Below, in pieces: positions 25,769 through 34,993 of a stretch of 64,000 nt of DNA. Origin of the DNA: an uncultured Rhodospira sp. (GTDB taxonomy: Bacteria; Pseudomonadota; Alphaproteobacteria; Rhodospirillales; Rhodospirillaceae); the NCBI RefSeq assembly GCF_937138205.1, contig NZ_CAKZOT010000113.1, forward strand, positions 1-64,000, given 5' to 3'. Each line of letters opens with the position of its first letter. The stretch's first letter is position 1. The notes under the pieces are model-generated. The model saw nothing but the letters and a program-made list of their open reading frames with translations. It did not search any database and was not told the origin of the DNA. The translations under genes were made by a program, and so were the position numbers.

Positions 25769-26302
25769 ATGTATTATTCACGGTACAATCGCCTCGCGTA
25801 TGAGGCAATTGGACGTGGGATGGCAATTGTGGATGACGGCATAGGCGATCATCAAGGGGAACTGGTCAAGCGATTCCTTGAAGAAGGAAAGAGACTGGAA
25901 GGTGCCCTTCATTGGAGGCCCAAGCGAACGAGAACGGACTATGTCTGGACATCCCATAGCATTGTCATCCTAAGCGGCTGCCTGGACGCCGGTATTCTGC
26001 ATCTTACGGCGCATGTTTCTCGTCTTCCTAGAAAGTCAGGCTTCAATCTCATGTGGCGCAAGGCCGTTATCCTGCGCCTTGACGTTTCACCTGGAACACC
26101 GCACTTCAATGCAAGCTCCAAGACATCCGTTGTCGGGACCCATTGGCAGCCGTGGCCGGATCACGAAGCGGAAGCGGACAGCCGGGACCTCGATCATCGG
26201 GAATGGTTGCGCGTTTTTTGTGATCGCGCCAATATCGCATTCCATGGTCGGCAATACAGACCGCCGCCATTCGCGAGGGAACAACTCGAACTGCCGCTAT
26301 GA
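25769..26302 (+). CDS. Hypothetical protein, first of an overlapping accessory pair (possibly DUF6978-like)
   Basis: A 177-residue soluble protein of lower G+C than its neighbours. It opens with an amphipathic helix (GELVKRFLEEGKRLEGALHW) and contains VILRLDVSPGTPHFNASSKT then VVGTHWQPWPD, which reminds me of DUF6978 proteins (RLDV, then H and N, then a GTH motif). This is a tentative memory-based match. The start ATG 25769 lacks a clear Shine-Dalgarno; ATG 25820 is an alternative. Its stop overlaps the ATG of the DUF1828-like gene by 4 nt, so the two are translationally coupled and probably act together. Confidence 0.6.
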   Translation: MYYSRYNRLAYEAIGRGMAIVDDGIGDHQGELVKRFLEEGKRLEGALHWRPKRTRTDYVWTSHSIVILSGCLDAGILHLTAHVSRLPRKSGFNLMWRKAVILRLDVSPGTPHFNASSKTSVVGTHWQPWPDHEAEADSRDLDHREWLRVFCDRANIAFHGRQYRPPPFAREQLELPL

Positions 26303-27045
26303 AAGAACTCGATCCAAAAACGCTGGAAGCCGCCGCTCGGGCTCTCATTTCCACCCACGAAACGGATGGCGGTGTGGAGGTCTCGCTACCGGTGGTGTAT
26401 CCGAGTGGGCAAGCCGTGTCCGTCGTTGTCACGATGGATCGGGGTGGTTACGTCGTTCACGATGCTAGTATCGGTTCAATGTATCTCACGAGCATGGGCG
26501 TCAAGATGACCAAGCGCCTACGGGAGAAGCTGGATCGTTATGCCCGAGCGTACGGTTGCGAGTTCCTGTCGGGTCGCGTCAGCACCACATGCACTGTGGA
26601 TCAGGTTGCGGTCGCCATGGTTCTGGTCGCCAACGCCTCACGCGCCATCGGTGATGAAGGCCGTGTCGCGGACGAATTGACTGCCGCCAGTTTCGATAAA
26701 AAAGTAGGTGACGCACTCCGAGAGATTGTGGGCCAACGCCTACGTGAGAGAGAGCAAATTGTTGGCAACAGCGGAAAAACATACAGGATCGGCCATGTTG
26801 TTCTCGATTCGTCCCTCTCGGAGCCGCAGATCTTCGTCGAATCAATTGCCAATGAAAGTGTTGTTCCTCAGCGGGTAGCAGAGTTTTTTGACCTGAGAGA
26901 TGAGTACCCAAGCATAGCTAGGGAAGCTGTCTACGACGATAGCAGGGATTGGGGTGCGCATCATATTGTTCTGATTGGCAAGGTTTCAAATCCTGTTCCT
27001 TTTGCCACGGCCAGCAACAGGTTCAGAGCCTTGCAAGCGGTATGA
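26299..27045 (+). CDS. DUF1828-domain-like protein, second of the accessory pair
   Basis: A 248-residue protein. Residues about 25-110 match the DUF1828 pattern: GGVEVSLPVVYPSGQAVSVV, then GGYVVHDAS and a helix ending in TKRLREKLDRYARAYGCEF. The remainder (KTYRIGHVVLDSSL, FFDLRDEYPSIAREAVYDD) looks like the DUF1829-type C-terminal domain. Function unknown; such genes occur in mobile and defence-associated regions. It overlaps both its upstream partner (ATGA) and the start of the next, GC-rich gene (ATGA), so the accessory segment ends precisely at a core gene's start codon. Confidence 0.65.
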   Translation: MKELDPKTLEAAARALISTHETDGGVEVSLPVVYPSGQAVSVVVTMDRGGYVVHDASIGSMYLTSMGVKMTKRLREKLDRYARAYGCEFLSGRVSTTCTVDQVAVAMVLVANASRAIGDEGRVADELTAASFDKKVGDALREIVGQRLREREQIVGNSGKTYRIGHVVLDSSLSEPQIFVESIANESVVPQRVAEFFDLRDEYPSIAREAVYDDSRDWGAHHIVLIGKVSNPVPFATASNRFRALQAV

Positions 27046-27737
27046 CCGCCCCCACCGCCTTGTCCCCCGTCACCGCCATTCTGCCCGTGCGCGGCACCAG
27101 CCAGCGCGTGCCGGGCAAGAACCGCCGGCCGTTGGCCGGGCGGCCGTTGTTCCACCACATCCTGACGGCCCTGCTGCGGGTGCCGGAGGTGACGACGGTC
27201 GTGGTCAACAGCGACGATCCGGCCCTGCTCGACGAGGCCGAGCGGACGTTCCCGGGCATCGTGCCGATGCGCCGCCCGGCGTCGCTGTCGGCACCGGAAA
27301 CCTCCATGAATGCGGTGCTCAGGGATGCGCTGGGTCGGGTCCCGTCGCACGGACTGATCCTGCAGACTCACGCCACCAACCCGTTCCTGGCGCCCGCCAC
27401 CATGAGCGCCGCCATCGCCGCCCTGCGCGCCGCCTGGCCCGACCACGACAGCCTGTTCACGGTCACCCGCCGCCAAGTGCGCCTGTGGGACGCCGACGGC
27501 CGGCCGGTCAACCATGACCCCGCGCGCCTGTTGCCGACGCAGGATCTGCCGCCGCTGTTCGAGGAGAACTCCTGCCTGTACCTGTTTACCGCCGAAACTC
27601 TGCGGGCGCGCCGCACGCGCATTGGCGCGCGGCCGCTGCTGTGGCCGACGCCGCCGCTGGACTCGCTCGACATCGACGAGGAGGCGGACTTCACGCTGGC
27701 CGAGGCGCTGGCGGCCTGGCGCGGTGGCCAGCGCTGA
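27042..27737 (+). CDS. Acylneuraminate/CMP-sugar cytidylyltransferase family protein
   Basis: A 231-residue NeuA/KdsB-like nucleotidyltransferase. AILPVRGTSQRVPGKNRRPL is the nucleotide-binding N-terminus, VVVNSDDPALLDEA follows, and ILQTHATNPFLAPATMSAAI and ENSCLYLFTAETL are the substrate-side segments, with DIDEEADFTLAEAL near the end. It would activate a nonulosonic or related acid sugar with CMP for surface polysaccharide. No sialic-acid-type synthase is nearby. G+C is that of the chromosome, unlike the gene whose stop overlaps its ATG. Confidence 0.85.
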   Translation: MTAPTALSPVTAILPVRGTSQRVPGKNRRPLAGRPLFHHILTALLRVPEVTTVVVNSDDPALLDEAERTFPGIVPMRRPASLSAPETSMNAVLRDALGRVPSHGLILQTHATNPFLAPATMSAAIAALRAAWPDHDSLFTVTRRQVRLWDADGRPVNHDPARLLPTQDLPPLFEENSCLYLFTAETLRARRTRIGARPLLWPTPPLDSLDIDEEADFTLAEALAAWRGGQR

Positions 27738-27783
27738 GGCGCGGCCCCCCCGACGCAAGCCTGTCCCCGCGCCGCGCCTGCGC

Positions 27784-27789
27784 TATAAT
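27784..27789 (+). promoter_or_regulatory. Consensus -10 box implying a leaderless mRNA
   Basis: TATAAT ends only 6 bp before the ATG at 27796, so transcription from it would begin at or beside the start codon. A poor -35 candidate (CTGTCC) lies 17 bp upstream. No Shine-Dalgarno sequence is present. Confidence 0.45.
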
Positions 27790-27795
27790 CGCCCC

Positions 27796-28671
27796 ATGGA
27801 ACACGCAGCCCCCTTCGCACCCTCCACCGCCGTACGTCCCGACGCGGCGGACGGTCCCCACCCGCCCGTTCTCGCGCCGCACGAGCCGCCGCCGTTCGAA
27901 GTCCTCAACGCCGAGGCCACGCGGCCCCTGCTGCTGATCTGCGACCATGCCGGCCGGCGCATTCCCGAGGCCCTTGGCACCCTGGGCCTCGACAACGCCG
28001 ACCTGCATCGGCACATCGCCTGGGATATCGGCACGGGCCCCATCACCCGTCACCTGGCTGATCGCCTGGGCGCCTGTGCGGTGCTGGGGGTCTATTCGCG
28101 GCTGGTGGTCGACCTCAACCGGCCGCCCGGGGCGCCCGACTCGATCCCGCCGGTCAGCGACGGCACGCCCGTTCCCGGCAACCAGGGCCTTACGGAAGCC
28201 GAGGAGGCGGCCCGCATCGACGCGCTGTTCAATCCGTATCACGCCGAGGTGAATCGGCGGCTGCATCACCTGTGGCGGGCCTCCGGACAGCCGCCGGTGC
28301 TGTTCTCTGTGCACTCGTTCACGCCCACCATGCGCGACGGCGGCCAGCCGCGCCCCTGGCACATCGGCGTCTTGTGGGACAGCGATGGCCGCGTCGCCGT
28401 GCCCTTGATCCGTGCCTTCGAACGCGATCCGGACCTGTGTGTCGGCGATAACGAGCCCTATTCCGGCTGGGTCGTCGGCTATTCGGTGGCCGCCCACGCC
28501 GGCAGCGCCGGGCTCGCCCGCGCCGCCGTCGAGGTCCGCCAGGACCTGATCGCCACCGAGGCCGGGGCCGCAAACTGGGCCGACCGACTCGCGGAAGCCC
28601 TGGACGGGATCCTGGCCGACCCGGCACTCTATGCGGTCCAACCGAATGCCCCGACAGACGGGCAGGAATAG
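27796..28671 (+). CDS. N-formylglutamate amidohydrolase family protein
   Basis: A 291-residue member of the N-formylglutamate amidohydrolase (HutG/FGase) family, zinc enzymes that hydrolyse N-formyl-L-glutamate in histidine degradation or act on related N-acyl compounds. Recognisable are LLLICDHAGRRIPEALGTLG, HIAWDIGTGPITRHLAD, YSRLVVDLNRPPGAPDSIPP, VLFSVHSFTPTM and GDNEPYSGW. No hut genes are nearby; this shorter branch is often next to ybdK, as it is here, 41 bp away. Confidence 0.9.
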   Translation: MEHAAPFAPSTAVRPDAADGPHPPVLAPHEPPPFEVLNAEATRPLLLICDHAGRRIPEALGTLGLDNADLHRHIAWDIGTGPITRHLADRLGACAVLGVYSRLVVDLNRPPGAPDSIPPVSDGTPVPGNQGLTEAEEAARIDALFNPYHAEVNRRLHHLWRASGQPPVLFSVHSFTPTMRDGGQPRPWHIGVLWDSDGRVAVPLIRAFERDPDLCVGDNEPYSGWVVGYSVAAHAGSAGLARAAVEVRQDLIATEAGAANWADRLAEALDGILADPALYAVQPNAPTDGQE

Positions 28672-28712
28672 CGGTGCGGACAGACGGCCGCGCGCAACGA
28701 CAGGGGGGTGCC

Positions 28713-29858
28713 ATGTCGAGCATCAGCAACGCCGAACCGGCCTTCACCATCGGTGTCGAGGAGGAATACCTGCTGGTCCACCCCGACACCGGCGACCTGG
28801 TCACCGATGTCCCGGACCCGCTGATGGAGCGCTTCGGTGACATGCCGGAGGGCGCCGCCAGCCCCGAGTTCCTGCGCAGCCAGATTGAGGTGGGCACGCG
28901 CAAGTGCGAGACGGTCGCCGAACTGGGGCAGTGTCTGCGTGCCTTGCGCCGCCGCGTCACGGACGTGGTGGGCGAGTACGGCATGGTGCCCATCGCAGCG
29001 TCGACCCACCCCTTCGCGCACTGGAGCGACCAGAAGCACACGCTCAAGGATCGCTACACCGCCCTGGCCAAGGATTACCAAGCGGTGGCGCGGCGGCTGT
29101 TGATCGGCGGGATGCACGTCCACGTCGGCATCGAGGACCCCGACCTGCGCATCGACCTGATGAGCCAGGCCGCGTACTTCCTGCCGCACCTGCTGGCGCT
29201 GTCCACGTCGTCGCCGTTCTGGCGCGGGCTGGACACCGGCCTGAAGAGCTATCGCATCAGCGTCTTCAACGAGTTGCCGCGCACCGGTCTGCCCGGGCGG
29301 TTCGACTCCTACGCCGACTACAAGCGGCACATCGAGATCATCATTCAGGCCGGCCTGATGGAGGACGCCACCAAGATCTGGTGGGACCTGCGCCCGTCGG
29401 CCACGTTCCCGACCCTGGAAATGCGCATCACCGATATCTGCACCCGGGTCGAGGACACCATTTGTCTGGCCGCCGTGTATGTCTGCATCCTGCGCATGTT
29501 GTGGCGGCTGCGGCGCTCCAACCAGCGCTGGCGCATCTATGCGCGGATGCTGGTCGAGGAGAACCGCTGGCGGGCGCAGCGCTACGGCCTGGACGAGGGC
29601 CTGGTGGACTTCGGCATCGGCCGCGTCGTGCCCATGGCCGACCTGACCGAGGAACTGATCGAACTGACGCGCGAGGACCAGAAAGTGCTCTGCTGTCGCG
29701 ACGAGGTCGAACACCTGCGCCGCATCATCGCCCGCGGCACCAGCGCGCACGCACAGCTCAAGACCTATCACGACGCCATCGATGCCGGCGCCGACGCGCC
29801 GGAGGCCCTGCGCGAGGTGGTCGCCATGCTCCAGACCGAGACCGTGGCGGGGGTGTGA
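28713..29858 (+). CDS. YbdK-type carboxylate-amine ligase (GCS2 family)
   Basis: A 381-residue ATP-grasp-like glutamate-cysteine-ligase-2 family protein. Typical segments are FTIGVEEEYLLVHPDTGDL, SQIEVGTRKCETVAEL, LIGGMHVHVGIEDPDLRIDL, SSPFWRGLDTGLKSYR and TFPTLEMRITDICTRVED. E. coli YbdK has only weak glutamate-cysteine ligase activity, so the true reaction is uncertain. The ATG at 28713 follows an AGGGGGG; an upstream GTG at 28674 is less likely. Confidence 0.9.
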   Translation: MSSISNAEPAFTIGVEEEYLLVHPDTGDLVTDVPDPLMERFGDMPEGAASPEFLRSQIEVGTRKCETVAELGQCLRALRRRVTDVVGEYGMVPIAASTHPFAHWSDQKHTLKDRYTALAKDYQAVARRLLIGGMHVHVGIEDPDLRIDLMSQAAYFLPHLLALSTSSPFWRGLDTGLKSYRISVFNELPRTGLPGRFDSYADYKRHIEIIIQAGLMEDATKIWWDLRPSATFPTLEMRITDICTRVEDTICLAAVYVCILRMLWRLRRSNQRWRIYARMLVEENRWRAQRYGLDEGLVDFGIGRVVPMADLTEELIELTREDQKVLCCRDEVEHLRRIIARGTSAHAQLKTYHDAIDAGADAPEALREVVAMLQTETVAGV

Positions 29859-30249
29859 TCCGTTCTGGTGTCGCCGGTTGCCGCTTCGTGACATCGTGGC
29901 GGCGACCACACGGCGGGGTTGCCAGCACAGTACCGATGGCTTACCGTTCCATTATGGCCTTCATTCTGCGGGTGGGCGCCAAGGCTTCGCGTCCCTTGGG
30001 GTTTGGCGCCAGGGCGTGGCGGTGCGTGCTTTTTTTCGATCGGTTTTAATGCCGTGAGGCATAAACAGGCGCCAAGCTGCGGAATGTGGGGTCAAAGGGG
30101 GCCGGAACCCGGTGGGGCGGCGACAGGGCTGGAATGGGAGACCCACAGTGGGCCAGGACTTCCGGTCGGGAACCTGTACGATCCAAACCGAACACAGGAC
30201 CGTGACGGTCCACCAAGTGTTGCTGTATGTGATCGAGGTGAGTGACGCC
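29859..30249. other. Gene-free stretch downstream of ybdK
   Basis: About 390 bp with no convincing coding sequence on either strand. It holds a short inverted repeat CCAAGG / CCTTGG near 29980-30000 without a T-run. The right part probably contains the promoter of the two following membrane-protein genes. Confidence 0.5.
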
Positions 30250-30912
30250 ATGGCCGAGGCCACCGGCGTTGATTTGGTGTCCGCCGCCAGCGCGGGTATC
30301 GACTCGGCCGGCGCCGTTGCCATCACGCGTAGCCTCGGCCTGACGGGACGCGCCTACATCAAGAACTCTGGTGGCAGAAGTTATCTGATTCTCAAGGGGA
30401 ACCCGGCCCAGCGGGCCGTCCTCAAAGGCACGCGGTACCTGACAACGAACCCCAAGGTGGCGCACATCATCATCAGCCCCAGAAGCCTTGCCCGGGGGGC
30501 CGCGCGCATGACGGGAATCGCCGTCGTCGCGTACGCGGCCCTGCGCGTCGTCGAGGCGCTGTTGCGGGACGGCGACGTCCGGTTGACGGCCTTGCTTGGA
30601 ACCGTCGCGTCCGATGTCACGAAGTTCGCCCTGGCCGCGACCGCCGGATTCCTGGCGGGTGCCGTTGTCGGCAGTTTCACGACGGTGGCGGCCGGACCGC
30701 TCGTGGCCGCCGTCTTCATTGGTGTCCTGACGTCTTTCGTGGTCGACCGGATTGACCGCAGCTTCGGTCTGACGGACAAACTGGTCCGGACCCTCGAGAA
30801 AGTCGTGGACAAGGTCGAGGGGCCCTTCGAGTGGCTGGCGCGGGAAATCGCCCGGTTCGAGCGCGGCCTCATTGATCGGGCCGTGGCCCGCTCGATGTCG
30901 TTATCCCGATGA
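30250..30912 (+). CDS. Putative pore-forming-type membrane-active protein
   Basis: A 220-residue protein. An N-terminal domain (about 25-78) has AYIKNSGGRSYLILKGNPAQ followed by GTRYLTTNPKV; I recall this block in a family of uncharacterised proteobacterial proteins. The C-terminal half is hydrophobic and Gly/Ala-rich (helices at about 87-105, 125-143 and 147-165), separated by SDVTKFALAATAGFLAGAVV, and ends in amphipathic helices (KLVRTLEKVVDKVEGPFEWL). The hydrophobic hairpin looks colicin-like. The start is ATG 30250 with GAGGTGAG upstream. It overlaps the next gene by ATGA. Confidence 0.6.
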   Translation: MAEATGVDLVSAASAGIDSAGAVAITRSLGLTGRAYIKNSGGRSYLILKGNPAQRAVLKGTRYLTTNPKVAHIIISPRSLARGAARMTGIAVVAYAALRVVEALLRDGDVRLTALLGTVASDVTKFALAATAGFLAGAVVGSFTTVAAGPLVAAVFIGVLTSFVVDRIDRSFGLTDKLVRTLEKVVDKVEGPFEWLAREIARFERGLIDRAVARSMSLSR

Positions 30913-31343
30913 GCCGGACGACGGCCACCGCGTTTCTCGGCGTCTTCGGTCTGCTGGCGTGTCTTTTGGTGGCGTGGGGTGTCACGGACATCCTGTCGTG
31001 GCGCGGCGAGATGGCCCGGTGCTCCGCGCGCGTCGACATCGATACGTCATCATGCTGGTTCGTGGGGGCTGTCGGTGTCTGCGCGTTGCCGTTGCTCGCC
31101 TTCACCCGGTCCGAACGCGCGCACGCCTGGATTTTCTCGGTTTTCGTCGCGCTGTTCCTGGTGTTGCCGGGGCTGGCCTTCATGGCCGTCAAGCAGCCGG
31201 CTGTGGAAGCCGGGTACACGAGTGAGAAGACGATTACATACATCCCGCCCGGAGCGTTCACCCTGGTCCCGACGGCGCCGGAATGCCGCCCCACGGCGCG
31301 GAGGAGTGGGCCGGCCACGGACGTCGACGGCCGGTCTCAATGA
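30909..31343 (+). CDS. Small three-helix membrane protein, possible partner or immunity protein
   Basis: A 144-residue inner-membrane protein with predicted helices at about 7-26, 49-66 and 73-95, followed by a Pro/Ala-rich soluble tail. I do not recognise the family. Its 4-nt overlap with the preceding gene and its small size fit an immunity-like or accessory membrane protein for the upstream membrane-active protein. This is inference from arrangement only. It converges on the hydrolase gene with an 8-bp gap. Confidence 0.55.
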   Translation: MSRTTATAFLGVFGLLACLLVAWGVTDILSWRGEMARCSARVDIDTSSCWFVGAVGVCALPLLAFTRSERAHAWIFSVFVALFLVLPGLAFMAVKQPAVEAGYTSEKTITYIPPGAFTLVPTAPECRPTARRSGPATDVDGRSQ

Positions 31344-31351
31344 TCGCCGAT

Positions 31352-32422
31352 CTAATAGGCCGGATCGATGGGTGTCTTCCGGGGCGTGATCTCCAGGTCG
31401 CCAGCCAGCAGCGCCCGCGCACGCGCATCTGCGCCGGAGGGCAGGGGGGCCATGGGGTCGCGGATCCAGGCGACGATGTCCTCCAGGGGCACCACCGCGC
31501 CCAGGTCGCGTAGCAGCATGTGCCAGCCGTCGAGATACAGCGCCGGCCGGCGCAGCGGGTCCGTTCCGTCGCCGACCATGGCTTTCAGCGCCTTTAGCGT
31601 CGGCGCGGCGGGGATGATGTGGTCGTTGGCGCCGGTCAGCACCAGGAACGGCGGCGGCACCCTTGGCGCGGCGGCCTGGGCGGCGTCCATCAGGTCCACC
31701 AGCCCGCTGATGGTGTCGCTGCGCGTCTCGCGGATCATCATTGGGTCGCGGCCCAAGGTGCGCAGCATGTCGATGTTGTCCGATGGCCAGATGTTCAGGC
31801 CCTTGCCGGAGACCTTGAGCCCCGGCGCAAGGGCCGTGGTGACGTCCAGCACCATGCGATAGAGCCAGGGCATGGCCGCGCGGCCCCACACGGCAGGGGC
31901 GCTGAGAACCAGGCCGTCGACATCGAGCGGGCGGCGCGGATCCGCCCGCGCCACCATGGCCACGGCGCCGCCCATGCTCTGCGCCACCATCAGCAGCCGC
32001 CGTTCGGGCCAGTGCGCGCGGGCCAGCGCCGCCAGGTCGCGCAGATCGTCCGCCATGCGCTCGGTTCCGGCCCACAAGCCTCGATGCGGCGCGCGACCGA
32101 ATCCGCGCTGGTCCGGTGCCCAGACGATCAGACCCCGGTTGGCGAGGTACGGTCCCGCCTCGCGGAAGGACCCGGAATAGTCGTTGAACCCGTGCAGGCC
32201 GATGACAATCGCCGCCGGATCGTCCGTGCGCTGCCAGCGGGTGAGGGGCAGGCGCGTGCCGTCCGAGGCGACGAACGAGTCGTCGGCCAGACTTGGTCCG
32301 GTCCCACCGCCCGGCCCCGGCGGCGCCCAGCGCGGCGCGCACGCTGCCAGCACGGCCGTGCCCGCGCCCAGCCCGAGCGCCGCGCGGCGGGTGAGGGGGG
32401 GATCAAGCATCGGACGGTTCAC
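31352..32422 (-). CDS. Alpha/beta hydrolase, lysophospholipase-like lipoprotein
   Basis: A 356-residue serine hydrolase with an N-terminal signal containing RRAALGLGAGTAVLAAC, that is, a possible Tat motif and a lipobox Cys. The catalytic triad is readable: Ser in VAQSMGGAV, Asp in GANDHIIPA, His in LDGWHMLLRD; the oxyanion-hole segment is GLHGFNDYSGSF. It resembles monoacylglycerol lipase/PldB-type hydrolases and is probably anchored at the envelope. ATG 32410 is an alternative start. Confidence 0.88.
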   Translation of the reverse strand: MNRPMLDPPLTRRAALGLGAGTAVLAACAPRWAPPGPGGGTGPSLADDSFVASDGTRLPLTRWQRTDDPAAIVIGLHGFNDYSGSFREAGPYLANRGLIVWAPDQRGFGRAPHRGLWAGTERMADDLRDLAALARAHWPERRLLMVAQSMGGAVAMVARADPRRPLDVDGLVLSAPAVWGRAAMPWLYRMVLDVTTALAPGLKVSGKGLNIWPSDNIDMLRTLGRDPMMIRETRSDTISGLVDLMDAAQAAAPRVPPPFLVLTGANDHIIPAAPTLKALKAMVGDGTDPLRRPALYLDGWHMLLRDLGAVVPLEDIVAWIRDPMAPLPSGADARARALLAGDLEITPRKTPIDPAY

Positions 32423-32616
32423 CGTGGTCGTCTCTCACACGATCGCGATCCTCAACGGCGCTGGCGCATCGGATCGAGGATGTCAATCGTCTCGACATCC
32501 CGGTCGGTGTCGGTCGCCACGACGGTCCCGGTGGCCTCGGCGACGGTCAGAGTGGCGGATGGGCGCGTCTTGGGGGCTTGGCTGGTGAATCCTACCCGCC
32601 TGACGGGATGGAACCG

Positions 32617-32664
32617 CCACAGAGACACGAAGAATACAGAGCGCTCGTCGCCCGGCCGCGCCGG
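32617..32664 (+). repeat. Second locus of the CACAGAGACAC-type repeat, in gene-free stretch 32423-32797
   Basis: Begins CCACAGAGACACGAAGAATA and continues with a GCCCGGCCG-rich tail also present at 2067-2114 (40 of 48 positions equal by my count). The rest of 32423-32797 holds no gene that I can support. Confidence 0.6.
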
Positions 32665-32797
32665 TGGCGTGCCATCGATCGCCGGGTCGTGCGTCGTGCC
32701 ACGGCTGTTTCCGAGGGAAACGCCAAGGCTTTTTCGAGATGGCCGGCGTTTCGAAAAACGCCGGCCCGAGCGCAGATGCTCCTACACCTGTCAGTAC

Positions 32798-34993
32798 CTA
32801 CGCCGCCTTGGTCGTGTACCCCATCGCCTCGTTCAGTTTGGCCATCAGGTCGATGGCGCATTCGGGGATCGAGGTGCCGGGCGGGAAGATGGCCTTGGCC
32901 CCGGCGGCGTACAGGGCGTCGAAGTCCTGCGGTGGGATCACCCCGCCGACGACGATCATGATGTCGTCGCGGCCCTGTTCATCCAGCGCCTTGCGCAGTT
33001 CCGGCACCAGGGTCAGGTGCCCGGCGGCCAGCGACGAGGCGCCAACGATGTGCACGTCGTTCTCGACCGCCTGCCGCGCGGCCTCGTCAGGGGTCTGGAA
33101 CAGCGGGCCGATGTCGACGTCGAAGCCCAGGTCGGCGAAGGCAGTGGCGATAACCTTCTGGCCCCGGTCGTGGCCGTCCTGGCCCATTTTCGCGATCAGG
33201 ATACGCGGCCGGCGGCCGTCGTTGGCCTCGAATGCCTCGACCATGGTCTTCACCCGACCCACGACGTCGGACACGGCGCTCACCTCCCTGCCGTAGACAC
33301 CGGAAATGGCGCGGATATCGGCCTTGTGGCGGCCCCAGACCTTTTCCAGCGCATCGGAAATCTCGCCCACGCTGGCCTTGGCGCGGGCGGCGTTGACGGC
33401 CAGTTCCAGCAGGTTGCCCTCGCCGTTCTCGGCCGCCTTGGTCAGCGCCTCCAGGTGCGGGCGCAGGGCCTCCGCGTCGCGCTCGGCGCGCAGGCGCTCC
33501 AGCTTCTCGACCTGCTCGCGGCGCACGGCGGCGTTCTCGACCTTCAGGACCTCGATGTTGTCCTTGCCGGTGGCGCGGTACTTGTTGACGCCCACCACGG
33601 TCTGCAGGCCGCTGTCGATGCGCGCCTGGGTGCGGGCCGAGGCCTCCTCGATGCGCATCTTGGGAATGCCGGCCTCGATGGCCTTGGCCATGCCGCCCTC
33701 GGCCTCGACTTCCTCGATGTGCGACCAGGCGCGGGCGGCCAGGTCGTGGGTCAGCCGCTCAATGTAGTAGCTGCCGCCCCACGGGTCGATGACGCGATTG
33801 GTGTTGGCCTCCTCGGTCAGGAACAATTGCGTCTGGCGGGCGATGCGGGCCGAGAAGTCGGTGGGCAGCGCCAGCGCCTCGTCCAGCGCATTGGTGTGCA
33901 GAGACTGTGTGTGGCCCTGGGTGGCGGCCATGGCCTCGATGCAGGTGCGGGCGACGTTGTTGAACACGTCCTGCGCGGTCAGCGACCAGCCGGACGTCTG
34001 GCAGTGGGTGCGCAGCGACAGCGACTTGTCGCTCTTGGGATCGAACTGCTTGATCAATCGCGCCCACAGCAGGCGGGCGGCGCGCAGCTTGGCCACCTCC
34101 ATGGCGAAGTTCATACCCACGGCCCAGAAGAACGACAGGCGCGGCGCGAAGGCGTCGATGGTCAGGCCGGCATCCATGCCGGCGCGGGCGTACTGCACGC
34201 CGTCGGCCAGGGTATAGGCCATCTCCAGGTCGGCGGTCGCCCCGGCCTCCTGCATGTGATAGCCGGAGATGGAGATGGAGTTGTACTTGGGCATGTTCCG
34301 AGAGGTATACCCGAAGATGTCCGAAATGATGCGCATGGAGGGCATCGGCGGGTAGATGTAGGTGTTGCGGACCATGAACTCCTTGAGGATGTCGTTCTGG
34401 ATGGTCCCCGCCAGTTGCTCCGGCTTCACCCCCTGTTCCTCGGCCGCGACGATGTACAGCGCCAGCACCGGCAGCACCGCACCGTTCATGGTCATCGACA
34501 CGCTCATCTTGTCCAGCGGGATGCCGTCGAACAGCTGGCGCATGTCGAGGATGGAGTCGATCGCCACGCCGGCCATGCCGACATCGCCGGCCACGCGCGG
34601 GTGATCGCTGTCGTAACCCCGGTGCGTGGCCAGGTCGAACGCCACCGACAGGCCCTTCTGCCCGGCCGCCAGGTTGCGGCGGTAGAAGGCGTTCGAGTCC
34701 TTGGCGGTCGAGAACCCGGCGTACTGGCGTATGGTCCACGGCCGCTCGACGTACATGGTCGGGTACGGGCCGCGCACGTACGGCGGCTTGCCCGGCACGG
34801 TGTCGAGGAAGTCCAGGGCGGCGATGTCCGCGCTGCTGTACAGCGGCTTGACCGGGATCTTTTCCGGCGTCTCCCAGAGCAGATGGTCGAGATGCAGGCC
34901 GGCCTCGGCATCGGCGGCGGTCCGCCAGGCGGACGCATCGCCACCGGCGCGGGGGTTCAGGTCAACACCGGAGAAATCGGGAATCGAACTCAT
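32798..34993 (-). CDS. mutB: Methylmalonyl-CoA mutase large (catalytic) subunit
   Basis: A 731-residue adenosylcobalamin enzyme interconverting methylmalonyl-CoA and succinyl-CoA. The catalytic TIM barrel shows [36 protein letters not shown] and [20 protein letters not shown]. The C-terminal B12 domain carries the base-off motif DGHDRG (606-611), with the cobalt-ligand His608, and [10 protein letters not shown]. Its ATG overlaps the stop of mutA (ATGA). Together with the downstream EMC-pathway-like genes it completes acetyl- and propionyl-CoA routes to succinate. Confidence 0.97.
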   Translation of the reverse strand: MSSIPDFSGVDLNPRAGGDASAWRTAADAEAGLHLDHLLWETPEKIPVKPLYSSADIAALDFLDTVPGKPPYVRGPYPTMYVERPWTIRQYAGFSTAKDSNAFYRRNLAAGQKGLSVAFDLATHRGYDSDHPRVAGDVGMAGVAIDSILDMRQLFDGIPLDKMSVSMTMNGAVLPVLALYIVAAEEQGVKPEQLAGTIQNDILKEFMVRNTYIYPPMPSMRIISDIFGYTSRNMPKYNSISISGYHMQEAGATADLEMAYTLADGVQYARAGMDAGLTIDAFAPRLSFFWAVGMNFAMEVAKLRAARLLWARLIKQFDPKSDKSLSLRTHCQTSGWSLTAQDVFNNVARTCIEAMAATQGHTQSLHTNALDEALALPTDFSARIARQTQLFLTEEANTNRVIDPWGGSYYIERLTHDLAARAWSHIEEVEAEGGMAKAIEAGIPKMRIEEASARTQARIDSGLQTVVGVNKYRATGKDNIEVLKVENAAVRREQVEKLERLRAERDAEALRPHLEALTKAAENGEGNLLELAVNAARAKASVGEISDALEKVWGRHKADIRAISGVYGREVSAVSDVVGRVKTMVEAFEANDGRRPRILIAKMGQDGHDRGQKVIATAFADLGFDVDIGPLFQTPDEAARQAVENDVHIVGASSLAAGHLTLVPELRKALDEQGRDDIMIVVGGVIPPQDFDALYAAGAKAIFPPGTSIPECAIDLMAKLNEAMGYTTKAA

